38,285 nucleotides of DNA from Candidatus Uhrbacteria bacterium GW2011_GWF2_39_13 (GTDB lineage: Bacteria > Patescibacteriota > Patescibacteriia > UBA9934 > GWF2-40-263): contig LBWG01000017.1 in assembly GCA_000993535.1 (NCBI GenBank), forward strand, positions 1 through 38,285, given 5' to 3'. This document shows, piece by piece, positions 1-7,786 of the stretch (position 1 is its first letter; each line of letters opens with the position of its first letter). Under the pieces are notes generated by a model. The model saw only the letters and a program-made list of their open reading frames with translations, made no database searches and had not been told where the DNA came from. Both the position numbers and the translations under genes were made by a program.

Positions 1-90
1 GCGTGCCTCTTCGGTCTTGCTTGCCGCAATCCGCATAAGCTTCAGGCGAACATCTTTTTCTATTTTCAGTACTGGTGTTTTTCGTGGCAT
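1..90 (-). CDS. IS630-family transposase, N-terminal fragment (runs off window)
   Basis: The minus strand reads MPRKTPVLKIEKDVRLKL and then RIAASKTEEAR up to the window edge. This resembles the start of IS630-type transposases, where such a segment leads into the N-terminal helix-turn-helix that binds the element's ends. The ATG is preceded by a good ribosome site (gaggaat). Only 30 codons are visible, so the catalytic DDE domain and the element's other end lie outside. The family call rests on the RIAASKTEEAR pattern alone. About 255 bp of AT-rich sequence separates it from the tRNA; it contains a TAGATATCTA palindrome and no ORF that I recognise. Confidence 0.6.
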   Translation of the reverse strand, partial: MPRKTPVLKIEKDVRLKLMRIAASKTEEAR

Positions 91-345
91 AGATTCCTCG
101 TATGCCATACTATATATCTATTTATTACTTTTGCAATTAAACACTAGATATCTATCGTGTTTTTTTAGTTCCTACGCATTGTAATGTTTTTCGTACTACG
201 CCAGATAAGAAAAATTGAAAACTGGTGATTTAACAGCCTTTTGCTTTCACTTTGCATAAAAAGCCAAGACATTATTGATTAAAAGAAACTTCATTTCAGC
301 GTATACCATAATATATGTGTATATCCAGTATTCGAATGGAGAAAA

Positions 346-420
346 TGGCTCCGGCAGCTGGATTCGAACCAGCGACCAAGTGGTTAACAGCCACCTACTC
401 TACCGCTGAGCTATGCCGGA
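346..420 (-). tRNA. tRNA-Asn (anticodon GUU), CCA encoded
   Basis: Read on the minus strand the sequence folds as a complete cloverleaf. The acceptor stem is TCCGGCA/TGCCGGA, the D-arm GCTC-AGCGGTA-GAGT, the anticodon arm GGTGG-CTGTTAA-CCACT, and the T-arm GCTGG-TTCGAAT-CCAGC. A G discriminator and an encoded CCA follow. The anticodon GTT decodes Asn codons AAC/AAU. It is a single tRNA gene flanked by mobile-element debris on both sides, which fits tRNA neighbourhoods acting as insertion hot spots. Confidence 0.96.
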
Positions 421-441
421 ATAATAAATTTCAGAGCGCAT

Positions 442-469
442 ATTTTAGCATAACCACAGAGAAAAACAA
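442..469 (-). promoter_or_regulatory. Putative promoter of tRNA-Asn
   Basis: On the minus strand upstream of the tRNA there is TTGTTT, a 16-bp spacer, then TAAAAT, about 21 bp before the mature 5' end. The -10 match is good and the -35 match is partial. Its placement suits a tRNA promoter. Confidence 0.35.
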
Positions 470-594
470 ATTAAAAACAGTGCTTAATTAAAAAAATCAT
501 TCGTTTTTATCCGAATAACTGAGTTCTTTCGTGTATATAAGGGCCGTTAGATATCAGTTTACTTGAATATAATATTAAAGTTTCAGAGTAAACA

Positions 595-615
595 ACCACC
601 CCTATAAAGGGTGGT
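595..615 (-). repeat. Right-end hairpin of the IS200-like remnant
   Basis: Perfect 7-bp inverted repeat ACCACCC/GGGTGGT with a 7-nt loop, about 30 bp beyond the original tnpA stop. A second small hairpin (CCCT-GAA-AGGG, 627-637) lies between it and the gene. Confidence 0.6.
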
Positions 616-647
616 TTTAAAGATGACCCTGAAAGGGATAATTTTAC

Positions 648-869
648 TTATGCCACAACGTCATTTGTTCCATTTTCTGTTCTATCTGCTACTGGTTCTT
701 GACGTATGCTTTTATCGCTTCTTCGTCAAGCCCAACCGTGCTCACACAATATCCTTTTGCCCAAAAGTGTCACCCACACATCTCCCTTCAATATCCGAAA
801 CTGGTATTTTGGACACCATACTATGAGGTATTTAGTTTTTCAACTCTTTCCTTGTTATCTATTACTCAT
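648..869 (-). pseudogene. IS200/IS605-family transposase TnpA, broken remnant
   Basis: Reading the minus strand from the ATG at 869, an N-terminal segment KYLIVWCPKYQFRILKGDV is clear, as in 'YHIVWCPKYR..' of TnpA. It then jumps directly to HFWAKGYCVSTVGLDEEAIK, the C-terminal part that normally follows the catalytic region. About half the protein is therefore deleted, including the central part with the HUH motif. Stop codons interrupt the first codons, one sits just before HFWAKG, and an amber codon precedes the natural C-terminal tail (QIEQKMEQMTLWHK), which ends at TAA 648-650. The junction also needs a frameshift. The plus-strand ORFs listed in the track here are shadows of this remnant. 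Confidence 0.75.
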
Positions 870-884
870 GCGTAGCCTATTTGC

Positions 885-905
885 ACCATCATTAAAAATG
901 ATGGT
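885..905 (-). repeat. Left-end hairpin of the IS200-like remnant
   Basis: Perfect 8-bp inverted repeat ACCATCAT/ATGATGGT with a TAAAA loop. It lies just upstream of the remnant tnpA start, where the TnpA-recognised left-end hairpin sits in this family. Confidence 0.6.
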
Positions 906-936
906 TTTATAAATTTAATAAAAACGAGTTCAAGAT

Positions 937-964
937 TTGACATTGCTCGCAATACAAGTATCGT
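937..964 (+). promoter_or_regulatory. Putative sigma-70-type promoter for the glycan/radical SAM array
   Basis: TTGACA (937-942), a 16-bp spacer and TATCGT (959-964) lie about 105 bp upstream of the first gene's GTG start. The -35 is a consensus match and the -10 matches 4 of 6. It lies just outside the left end of the IS200-like remnant. No other strong candidate is visible before 1070. Confidence 0.35.
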
Positions 965-1069
965 AACCAAAGTAAACGTTGCTTAATGTAAGCGATGGGG
1001 CGGAGCGTAGAAAGATTCCGTAAAATACACACCTAAAAAATATCCCGGGATACATCAGGAATAATCGAA

Positions 1070-1657
1070 GTGCTCAAAGTCGAAAAACATGATATGCTTG
1101 AACTGGAAGTGCTCAGGCATGTGGAAGAAAGTCCTCTTCTGACTAATCGCAGGATGGCTGACAAGCTGGGAGTAAGCGTCAAGCTGGCACACGCCATTTT
1201 AAGGGGGATGGTGAAAAGAGGCCTTTTTCATATCAAAAAACATCACTCCCGCCGCTGGGACTATTTCCTGACCCCGAAAGGATTGGCGGAAAAAGTCAGG
1301 CTTACCCGTGAATTTCTGGAATTCTCAATGCAGTTTTACCAGGAGGCGCGTAAGGCCAGTTCCCAGGTATGCAGGGATATCGCCGAGTCAGGCAAGAGAA
1401 AAATCGCTTTCATGGGTGCCGGTGATCTGGCAGAGATAGCATATCTCGGTGTCAAGGAATGGAATCTTGAACTTATTGAAATTTATGATGATGAAAAGGA
1501 AAGTTTTTTGGGAATTCCAGTAAAAAAACTGGACAGAATATCCACTTCTTCTTCAGATTATATTATTGTTTGCCTTTATGACAAATCAAAACCGATGGCG
1601 GAAAGATATCTCCCCCAAAATATCAGGGCCATGGACAATATGAGATGGATTTTTTAA
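1070..1657 (+). CDS. Winged-helix regulator (MarR/EPS-associated type) with C-terminal Rossmann-like domain
   Basis: This 195-aa protein has an N-terminal winged helix (about residues 10-76; LTNRRMADKLGVSVKLAH is the helix-turn-helix) resembling the EPS-associated MarR family (TIGR04176), whose members sit at exopolysaccharide loci. A linker (80-108) leads to a Rossmann-like half, KIAFMGAGDLAEIA (111-124), followed by an acidic strand end IYDDE. That layout could sense a nucleotide or a sugar nucleotide. It is the first gene of the long plus-strand array and the likely local regulator. The start is GTG with AGGA 9 nt upstream; an in-frame ATG nine codons in is the alternative. The DNA-binding role is well supported, while the ligand-sensing role is inference. 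Confidence 0.75.
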   Translation: MLKVEKHDMLELEVLRHVEESPLLTNRRMADKLGVSVKLAHAILRGMVKRGLFHIKKHHSRRWDYFLTPKGLAEKVRLTREFLEFSMQFYQEARKASSQVCRDIAESGKRKIAFMGAGDLAEIAYLGVKEWNLELIEIYDDEKESFLGIPVKKLDRISTSSSDYIIVCLYDKSKPMAERYLPQNIRAMDNMRWIF

Positions 1658-1670
1658 AAGCTGACGAAAC

Positions 1671-2876
1671 ATGAATTTAGGCATAATACGTAAAATTGAC
1701 GAATACCTCGGGCCTCTTGTCTGCAGGTTTTTCTATTGGCTGGAACAACTGAGTCATCCGTCAAGAAAACGCAATATAATTGAGAACTTAACTCCAAAAA
1801 AAATTCTGATTATAAAATTTTTTGGCCTCGGCACTATCCTGTTGACCTCTCCTGCACTGAGAATATTAAAAGAGAAATACCATGATGCGGAAATAACAAT
1901 ACTCACAACAACTTCAAATGTTACCGTCTGCTCCATGCTGCCAACCCTTGATAAAGTCCTGGATATAAATATTAAAAATCCCGCAAGCTTTTTAATAAGC
2001 TATCTCAAACTGCTTAACAGTTTCAGAAAAGAACACTACGACCTTATCATCGATCTGGAATTCCTTACCAACTTTTCATCGTTAACGACAATTCTTTGCA
2101 TGTTTTTAGGAAAGTCCAGAGTCTCAATAGGCTTCAATTCGCCACAGCAATGGCGGAACAGAATTTACAATTATACGGTATCTTTTGACCACAGCAGGCA
2201 TATTTCGAAAATATTCATGAAACTGGTAAGTATTCTTTTCGATGAAAAAATACGCGATGATATAGACTTCAATACGGAGAGAAAGGTTTTCATTGAAAAC
2301 GCGGATAAAAAATACTTTGATAAACTTCTGAAAAAAGAAGACGCTCTTAAAAAATGCCGGCATATCGTATGCGTAAATATAAATGCCGGCTTTCTCTGCC
2401 TGCACCGCCGCTGGCCTGAAGAATATTACAGGGAAATTCTGGAAAAACTCCTAAAAATACAGGATATGGGAATAGTTCTTATTGGCGGTAAAGAGGATGA
2501 AAATTATGTTTCAGGATTATACAGAAAAATTCCGTCAAACCCGCGTCTTGTCAATGTCTGCGGCATGAACACCATTAAAGAGTTGATGGGGCTTTTCGTA
2601 AAATCAAATCTCCTGATTACCAATGATAGCGGGCCTCTTCATATCGCGTATCTGATTGGCCTCCCGACAATATCTTTTTTTGGCCCGGAAACCCCGTTCC
2701 TTTACGGGCCTATCGGCCATGAGCATCACATATTTTATGAAGATATATATTGCAGCCCCTGTCTGAATATCTACAACTCAAAATTTTCTAAATGCAAAAA
2801 TAATATATGCCTTAGAAATATCACGCCTGAAAAAGTATTGAAAGTACTAAAAGAAAAATATCATTACTGCCTGTGA
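1671..2876 (+). CDS. Glycosyltransferase family 9 (heptosyltransferase-like)
   Basis: The 401-aa protein has the two-domain GT-B layout of ADP-heptose:LPS heptosyltransferases. The N-terminal Rossmann half starts at KKILIIKFFGLGTILLTSPA (about 43-62). The C-terminal half carries the GT9 signature LLITNDSGPLHIA (about 314-326), followed by GLPTISFFGP. The sugar donor is unknown; GT9 enzymes typically build LPS core or related glycans at the cytoplasmic face. A Cys-rich patch near the C-terminus (CSPC...CKNNIC) is common in GT9 members of this type. It starts 13 bp after the regulator and is followed by a radical SAM gene 7 bp on. Confidence 0.85.
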   Translation: MNLGIIRKIDEYLGPLVCRFFYWLEQLSHPSRKRNIIENLTPKKILIIKFFGLGTILLTSPALRILKEKYHDAEITILTTTSNVTVCSMLPTLDKVLDINIKNPASFLISYLKLLNSFRKEHYDLIIDLEFLTNFSSLTTILCMFLGKSRVSIGFNSPQQWRNRIYNYTVSFDHSRHISKIFMKLVSILFDEKIRDDIDFNTERKVFIENADKKYFDKLLKKEDALKKCRHIVCVNINAGFLCLHRRWPEEYYREILEKLLKIQDMGIVLIGGKEDENYVSGLYRKIPSNPRLVNVCGMNTIKELMGLFVKSNLLITNDSGPLHIAYLIGLPTISFFGPETPFLYGPIGHEHHIFYEDIYCSPCLNIYNSKFSKCKNNICLRNITPEKVLKVLKEKYHYCL

Positions 2877-2883
2877 CGCCACA

Positions 2884-3957
2884 TTGAAAGAACTTATCCT
2901 TAAAAACCATTTAAATCTGCCGTTTATAACAAGGATGCTCAAGTGGCATTTTTCGTACTATATTCTCGGCAGGGGATACCCTGTAAGCGCTGGAGTATAT
3001 TTAACCGACACCTGCAACAGCCGTTGTATAATGTGTAATCTCTGGAAGAAAAAAAATCCATACACATATCCTATGGAAGAGCAGAAAGCCGCAATAGACG
3101 CGTTATCCGCAATGGGATGTTATTATTACTCCATAAGCGGAGGAGAACCGACACTTGTAAAAGACCTGAAGGAAAGGCTCAGATACGCGTCAGCTAAAAT
3201 TCCCTACGTACATCTCGTTACAAACGGTCTTTTATCGGAAGAAAAAATGGTGTCTGAAATAGTATCTACCGGGATAAAGGAAATAAGCATATCAATTGAC
3301 GGAACAGAAAAATTTCACAACGCACTGAGAGGAAGGGAAGACGGATTTCAGAAGGCGTTCAATACCTTGAAGCTTTATGCGGCACACTCAGATAAACTTC
3401 AGCTAACGGTCAACTCTATTCTGACAAAACGCAGTCTTTCCGAATTGAGAGAACTCAGAAAAATGCTTGATGATTTTCCGGGAGTTCATTATAAATATCT
3501 GCCACTGTCTGTACATGAATTATTTCAGAACGACGCAGGTATTGATAAAGCCTTTCCCGGCAACGACGCGTCCATAGATGAAATGGAAGCCTTTCTGAAC
3601 GAAGCAGCGGCGGACGACAGAAATGTCAATTCGAAGATATTCCTGAAAAAAGCAAAACTTTTTTTCCGGGGACAGGAGGATATTCTACCTGAACAGAAGC
3701 AATGCGTATATTCATATCATGCAGTGGAGTTCGGTCCTGACGCTTCAGTTTATCCATGCAGGACCGGAATGAACTTCGCGTCAGAGATTTCAGGTAAAAC
3801 CGATCTGAAAGAATTTTATTCATCCGCAAAATGCTCCAATATCCAGAAAGAATTAAAGTCCTGCAAAAGATGTCGCAATACAATGCCATTGTGCTATTAT
3901 GAGCCCAGATTGAATTTTCCAATAACAAATCTTGTAAAGTATTACTTTTCAAAATGA
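2884..3957 (+). CDS. Radical SAM protein (SPASM-like), rSAM 1 of the cluster
   Basis: The 357-aa protein has a canonical 4Fe-4S/SAM motif C44-NSR-C48-IM-C51 and the GGEPT SAM-binding loop (86-90). The C-terminal third holds further cysteines (KQCVY, YPCR, KCSN, SCKRC, LCYYE) in the pattern of SPASM/Twitch auxiliary-cluster domains. It should generate a 5'-deoxyadenosyl radical; the substrate is unknown. The start is TTG at 2884 with no clear ribosome site, probably coupled to the GT9 stop 8 bp upstream; ATG at 2935 is a shorter option. It overlaps the next gene by 4 bp (ATGA). In a glycan locus its substrate may be a sugar, lipid or peptide, which the sequence does not settle. Confidence 0.85.
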   Translation: MKELILKNHLNLPFITRMLKWHFSYYILGRGYPVSAGVYLTDTCNSRCIMCNLWKKKNPYTYPMEEQKAAIDALSAMGCYYYSISGGEPTLVKDLKERLRYASAKIPYVHLVTNGLLSEEKMVSEIVSTGIKEISISIDGTEKFHNALRGREDGFQKAFNTLKLYAAHSDKLQLTVNSILTKRSLSELRELRKMLDDFPGVHYKYLPLSVHELFQNDAGIDKAFPGNDASIDEMEAFLNEAAADDRNVNSKIFLKKAKLFFRGQEDILPEQKQCVYSYHAVEFGPDASVYPCRTGMNFASEISGKTDLKEFYSSAKCSNIQKELKSCKRCRNTMPLCYYEPRLNFPITNLVKYYFSK

Positions 3958-6263
3958 ACTTCATATTAAATATCATAAAGAAAATATACTGCCAGAAGCT
4001 GGAAGACTTCTGTGTCAGGCTTCTCTATTTTTTCAACACTATTGACACATATTTTATTGTATCGGGCTTCCTTACATATCTTTTTCTGTCGTATAACAGA
4101 GAGGTCTCTCCGCTGATACTGTTTCCTGTTTTAATACTGGCGATAACGGCGGCTTTCATTTCCGATTTTTATCCCTGGTTCGTTATATTTTCCCTCCCAT
4201 TAATAGTATTGAACGCCATAGGCATTGATATGCCTCTGAATGATATTTATGTTCTTCTGGTTTTGAATATTATTGTATTTTTTACTATTCAATTTGGACT
4301 GATGGGACTGCCCGACTCAATAGTCGCCAGAGACATAAAAGTGGCATTCATCAAGATGTACAATTCCCTTTTCACTATTGCGCCTACAACAGTTTCATTT
4401 GTGATGAGCGTGTTTTTCGGTTTTTTCCTTGCGTTCTCCTTAAATTCAGCAAATTACTGTAAAGACAAGAGCGATTATGCTGTACTTGCCTCTTTCTGGA
4501 TTTTGATTTTAGTTTCCGCGTTTATCACGAGATACCTAAGACCGAAAAATCATTTCACTAAATTTCACAAGCCCGATATACCGGAAAAACCGCTTTTCAA
4601 AAGGGTTCTCCTGCTTAATATAGATGGCGCCAGGAAAGATATTTTCGATAAACTCGTCCTTCCGTGCGTAAGAAAGATTATGACGGAAGGCTCCTATCAT
4701 CCCAAAGGCCTTGAGACCGTTTACAGAGCGCTTACAAATCCGGCTTTTGCCAGCATATACACCGGAACAATTCCAGAAATACACGGCGTAAAAGACAATA
4801 ATTTTGGGCAATCAATCAGAACAGAAGGATTGCCGGACATAGTCCCGACAATATCCTACGGTTCTATGCATGTACAACACTTCAATAAAAAATATTGGGA
4901 AACAAAAATAGTATCGCTCCCTGAACATTCCGTTTACAAATCCGATGACATAATGGTTGAATGGCTGAAAAAAGATCTTCTTGAAAGAAATGAAGTAAGA
5001 CTTTTCATCGCGGATTTCAGCGAGGCCGATTTTATCGCTCATGCTTATGGCAGCACTTCGAAAAGTTACAAAGACGCCCTTGAGCGGATTGATGGAAGAA
5101 TAGGCGGCATAATAGACTGGATGCGCAAAGAAAAACTTGCCGATGAGACAGCTGTAATAATATGTTCAGACCACGGCATATCAGCCATCGACCACAGCTA
5201 CCTTATCGCGGAATCAGAAAAATATGTCCCCTTCATCATGTGGGGAAAAGGCATAAAAAAAGGGTTTGAGATTACTCGTCCCGGTAAAATAATGGATATA
5301 TGCTGCACAATATCTTATCTTCTGGGAATGCGCTATCCTCTTGACTGCAGAGGGCAAGTTTTCACGGAGGCGCTGGAAAATCACGATAGAGAAATGGAGA
5401 CAGATAATTTTGTCTCAAGATTCAATTCTTTGAGCTATGAGGCGACAGCAGAAGATTATGCGAAGGAGAGGGTGGAAATCTATCATGGCGACAGTGCCTG
5501 GTGGCAAGACTGCCTGAAAAAACACGTTACAGCTCCCGATGAAGGATTGACCATACTGGACATAGGATGCGGAAGAGGTTTTGTCGCCGACATTTTTTTG
5601 TCGTCAGGGCTTAAAATAAAGCGTTTCGTATGCATGGATATTTCCAATGAAATACTTGATTGCTGCAAAAAGAAATTCGGAACTAACGAAACTTTTGAAT
5701 TTACAGACACTCTCACCAATCTTAACGGCAAATTTGATGTGATTGCGGTAAGTTCTGTCTTTCATCATCTTCACAGACCGGAAAAACTCGCCACCAGAAT
5801 CGATGAATTACTGAATTCAAACGGGTTTGTGATAGGCAGTCACGAACCGGATAAAACGCCTTTCCTGAAACTTCTTTTCAGACATGCGGCAACTTTATAC
5901 AAAATGATTGGCGGCGGTATATCCATAAACAACTCAGCCGTCGAAGAATTCAACAGACTTCTGAAAACCAAGTATCCCGCCGCATGTCCAGTCTGCCGGG
6001 AGGAAATACTCCAGATGGTCGAATATCATTCGCCCGTAGAGCAATACGACAGTTATGTTGACGCGGAAAGCGGTTTTATCCCGCATGAGTTTTTCAGAAA
6101 AGTATTTAGCGGATATGATATTATTCTGCTGGAAAACTATACGACTTTCTTTCACAGACCGCTACTCGAAAAACATAAAATCATTCAGAACGTTCTGAAA
6201 CTGGGTTTCAAGGTCTTTTCCGGCAAGGGAAATCTCTTCAGATATCTGATTAGGAAACACTGA
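3954..6263 (+). CDS. Membrane-anchored type I phosphodiesterase/alkaline phosphatase-fold domain fused to a class I SAM methyltransferase
   Basis: This 769-aa protein has three parts. Residues 29-195 hold about five or six hydrophobic helices. Residues ~214-480 form an AP-superfamily type I phosphodiesterase domain: metal Asp in LLLNIDGARKD (D224), probable Thr nucleophile in RALTNPAFASIYTG (T261), metal ligands in ADFSEADFIAH (D354, D359/H363) and SDHGIS (D406/H407). Residues ~515-700 form a class I methyltransferase with LDIGCGRG (535-542), an acidic MDIS strand end and SSVFHHLHRPE. The AP domain probably cleaves or transfers a phosphodiester on a lipid or glycan, and the methyltransferase methylates an unknown acceptor. 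The fusion is one continuous frame and is unusual. It overlaps rSAM 1 by 4 bp. Confidence 0.85.
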   Translation: MNFILNIIKKIYCQKLEDFCVRLLYFFNTIDTYFIVSGFLTYLFLSYNREVSPLILFPVLILAITAAFISDFYPWFVIFSLPLIVLNAIGIDMPLNDIYVLLVLNIIVFFTIQFGLMGLPDSIVARDIKVAFIKMYNSLFTIAPTTVSFVMSVFFGFFLAFSLNSANYCKDKSDYAVLASFWILILVSAFITRYLRPKNHFTKFHKPDIPEKPLFKRVLLLNIDGARKDIFDKLVLPCVRKIMTEGSYHPKGLETVYRALTNPAFASIYTGTIPEIHGVKDNNFGQSIRTEGLPDIVPTISYGSMHVQHFNKKYWETKIVSLPEHSVYKSDDIMVEWLKKDLLERNEVRLFIADFSEADFIAHAYGSTSKSYKDALERIDGRIGGIIDWMRKEKLADETAVIICSDHGISAIDHSYLIAESEKYVPFIMWGKGIKKGFEITRPGKIMDICCTISYLLGMRYPLDCRGQVFTEALENHDREMETDNFVSRFNSLSYEATAEDYAKERVEIYHGDSAWWQDCLKKHVTAPDEGLTILDIGCGRGFVADIFLSSGLKIKRFVCMDISNEILDCCKKKFGTNETFEFTDTLTNLNGKFDVIAVSSVFHHLHRPEKLATRIDELLNSNGFVIGSHEPDKTPFLKLLFRHAATLYKMIGGGISINNSAVEEFNRLLKTKYPAACPVCREEILQMVEYHSPVEQYDSYVDAESGFIPHEFFRKVFSGYDIILLENYTTFFHRPLLEKHKIIQNVLKLGFKVFSGKGNLFRYLIRKH

Positions 6264-6265
6264 TT

Positions 6266-7786
6266 ATGAAAATAATATTCCCGGTCGTAGGCGCTGAAAA
6301 CATATCCGTAGCCTATCTCTCATCCGTTCTGAAAAAAGCAGGGCACACTGTAAAAGTCGCCTTTGACAGGTCGCTTTTCAACGACATGCAGTATTTTTCC
6401 GTCAAATTTCTAAGCAGGATATTCAGTGAAAAGAAAAGGATGGTTAAACAGATAATTCTCGAGAAACCGGATATCCTGGCTATGTCCGTTTTTACGGATA
6501 ATTACCAATGGGCGCTGGATGTTGTAAGAGAAGTCAGGAAACAGCATAAATGTATCACGGTCTGGGGCGGAATGCATCCCACCGCCTGCCCTGAAGAAGC
6601 GATTGCCCAAGAAGAGGTTGATTACATGATAATCGGTGAAGGCGAAGCGCCGTTTCTGGAACTCGTCGATGCACTTGAGAAAAATACGTCCATGAAAAAT
6701 ATTCAGAATCTCTGGTATCGGGAAAATGACGGCAATATCGTTAAAAATCCACCCCGGACATTAATGGACCCAAAAGATTTTCCTCCGGTCGATAAAACAG
6801 TTTATGAGAAGTTCATCCCAATGAAGGAATATTATCTGACGGTTACGTCAAAAGGCTGTATTGCAAAATGCAGTTACTGTCTTCAGAATTTTCTGTGGAA
6901 CTGGGAAAAGGAACAACAGATAGGTAAATTTCTGCGCGAAAAAAACGTTGACATGGTTATAGACGAATTCAGGGAAATGAAGTCTCGTTACGGCATTAAA
7001 TACATTGACATTAAAAACAATGTACTGTCTGGAAATAAGCAGTGGATGGATGAGTTTCTGAAACGCTATGCGGAAGAAATAAAACTTCCATTTCGGATTA
7101 TGGGACACCCTCTACTTTTCCAGGAAGATCTCGCTGAAAAATTAAAAAAGGCGGGATGCCATCATATTCAAATCGGCATAGAGTCCATGAACTCTGATGT
7201 AAGAAAAAATGTTCTCTTCAGAAATGAAAGCAATGAACAGATAAAGAAAGCGCTGGACAGTATCGACAAGGCGGGAATAAATTTTTCTGCCGATCTTATC
7301 GTTGGCCTACCGGGTGAAACTGAAAATGATCTGATTGTCAGTGTCAAAATCCTCTCCGAATATAAACATCTCATAAGAGCGTCCATATTCTGGCTCCAGT
7401 ATCTCCCGAGTGTCGCCATAACCAGAATGGCAATTGAAAAAGGTTATATTGACGGAAAAAATGAAGAGCTTATAAATAAAGGTCTGCAGAATAATTATCT
7501 TTCGACAGGCTCGCCGATGGAGGCTGACAGAATGCGCATACTGAAAACTTATCATATCATATTTCGCCTTCTGCCAATAATACCCCAAAAAATTGTCAAT
7601 CTCATCATGAATACCGGCATTTACCATATTTTTCATTACCTCCCTTTTCAGACGGCATTCATAATAGCCGTGGACGTTTTCGTCTCATATATCAGAAATG
7701 ATTATTACGCGAAATGGATAATGAAATGGTACTTTAAACAGATATGGAAGCATATTATGGGAAAAATAGAAACAATATCAGAATGA
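6266..7786 (+). CDS. B12-binding-domain radical SAM protein, rSAM 2
   Basis: The 506-aa protein has an N-terminal cobalamin-binding-type Rossmann domain (about 1-135: VWGGMHPTACPEEA, MIIGEGEAPF). It lacks the DxHxxG histidine motif, as many B12-radical SAM proteins do. The radical SAM core follows with C198-IAK-C202-SY-C205 and a late GLPGET strand. The C-terminal ~120 residues are basic and aromatic-rich with a hydrophobic patch, suggesting membrane association. Family members do radical methylations, ring contractions or rearrangements; no substrate can be assigned. ATG at 6266, two bases after the preceding stop. It overlaps the PurH-like gene in an ATGA if that gene starts at 7783. Confidence 0.85.
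   Translation: MKIIFPVVGAENISVAYLSSVLKKAGHTVKVAFDRSLFNDMQYFSVKFLSRIFSEKKRMVKQIILEKPDILAMSVFTDNYQWALDVVREVRKQHKCITVWGGMHPTACPEEAIAQEEVDYMIIGEGEAPFLELVDALEKNTSMKNIQNLWYRENDGNIVKNPPRTLMDPKDFPPVDKTVYEKFIPMKEYYLTVTSKGCIAKCSYCLQNFLWNWEKEQQIGKFLREKNVDMVIDEFREMKSRYGIKYIDIKNNVLSGNKQWMDEFLKRYAEEIKLPFRIMGHPLLFQEDLAEKLKKAGCHHIQIGIESMNSDVRKNVLFRNESNEQIKKALDSIDKAGINFSADLIVGLPGETENDLIVSVKILSEYKHLIRASIFWLQYLPSVAITRMAIEKGYIDGKNEELINKGLQNNYLSTGSPMEADRMRILKTYHIIFRLLPIIPQKIVNLIMNTGIYHIFHYLPFQTAFIIAVDVFVSYIRNDYYAKWIMKWYFKQIWKHIMGKIETISE

Larger units (their letters stand above)
590..907 (-). mobile_element. Decayed IS200/IS605-type element (internally deleted)
   Basis: The stretch is bounded by two short perfect hairpins, ACCATCAT/ATGATGGT (885-905) and ACCACCC/GGGTGGT (595-615). 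Between them lie recognisable but broken pieces of a Y1-type TnpA on the minus strand. This is the organisation of an IS200-like element, which carries subterminal hairpins instead of terminal inverted repeats. At about 320 bp it is less than half the usual ~700 bp, so the middle of the transposase is gone. Exact ends cannot be set without an intact copy. Confidence 0.7.

Noticed and set aside
146-157. TAGATATCTA palindrome near the IS630 fragment, possible terminal inverted repeat
   Set aside because: Only one end of the element is visible and no matching repeat exists in the window.
611-912. Two plus-strand ORFs (611-826 and 706-912)
   Set aside because: They are antisense to the clearly recognisable IS200-type tnpA remnant, and their translations show no family signal.
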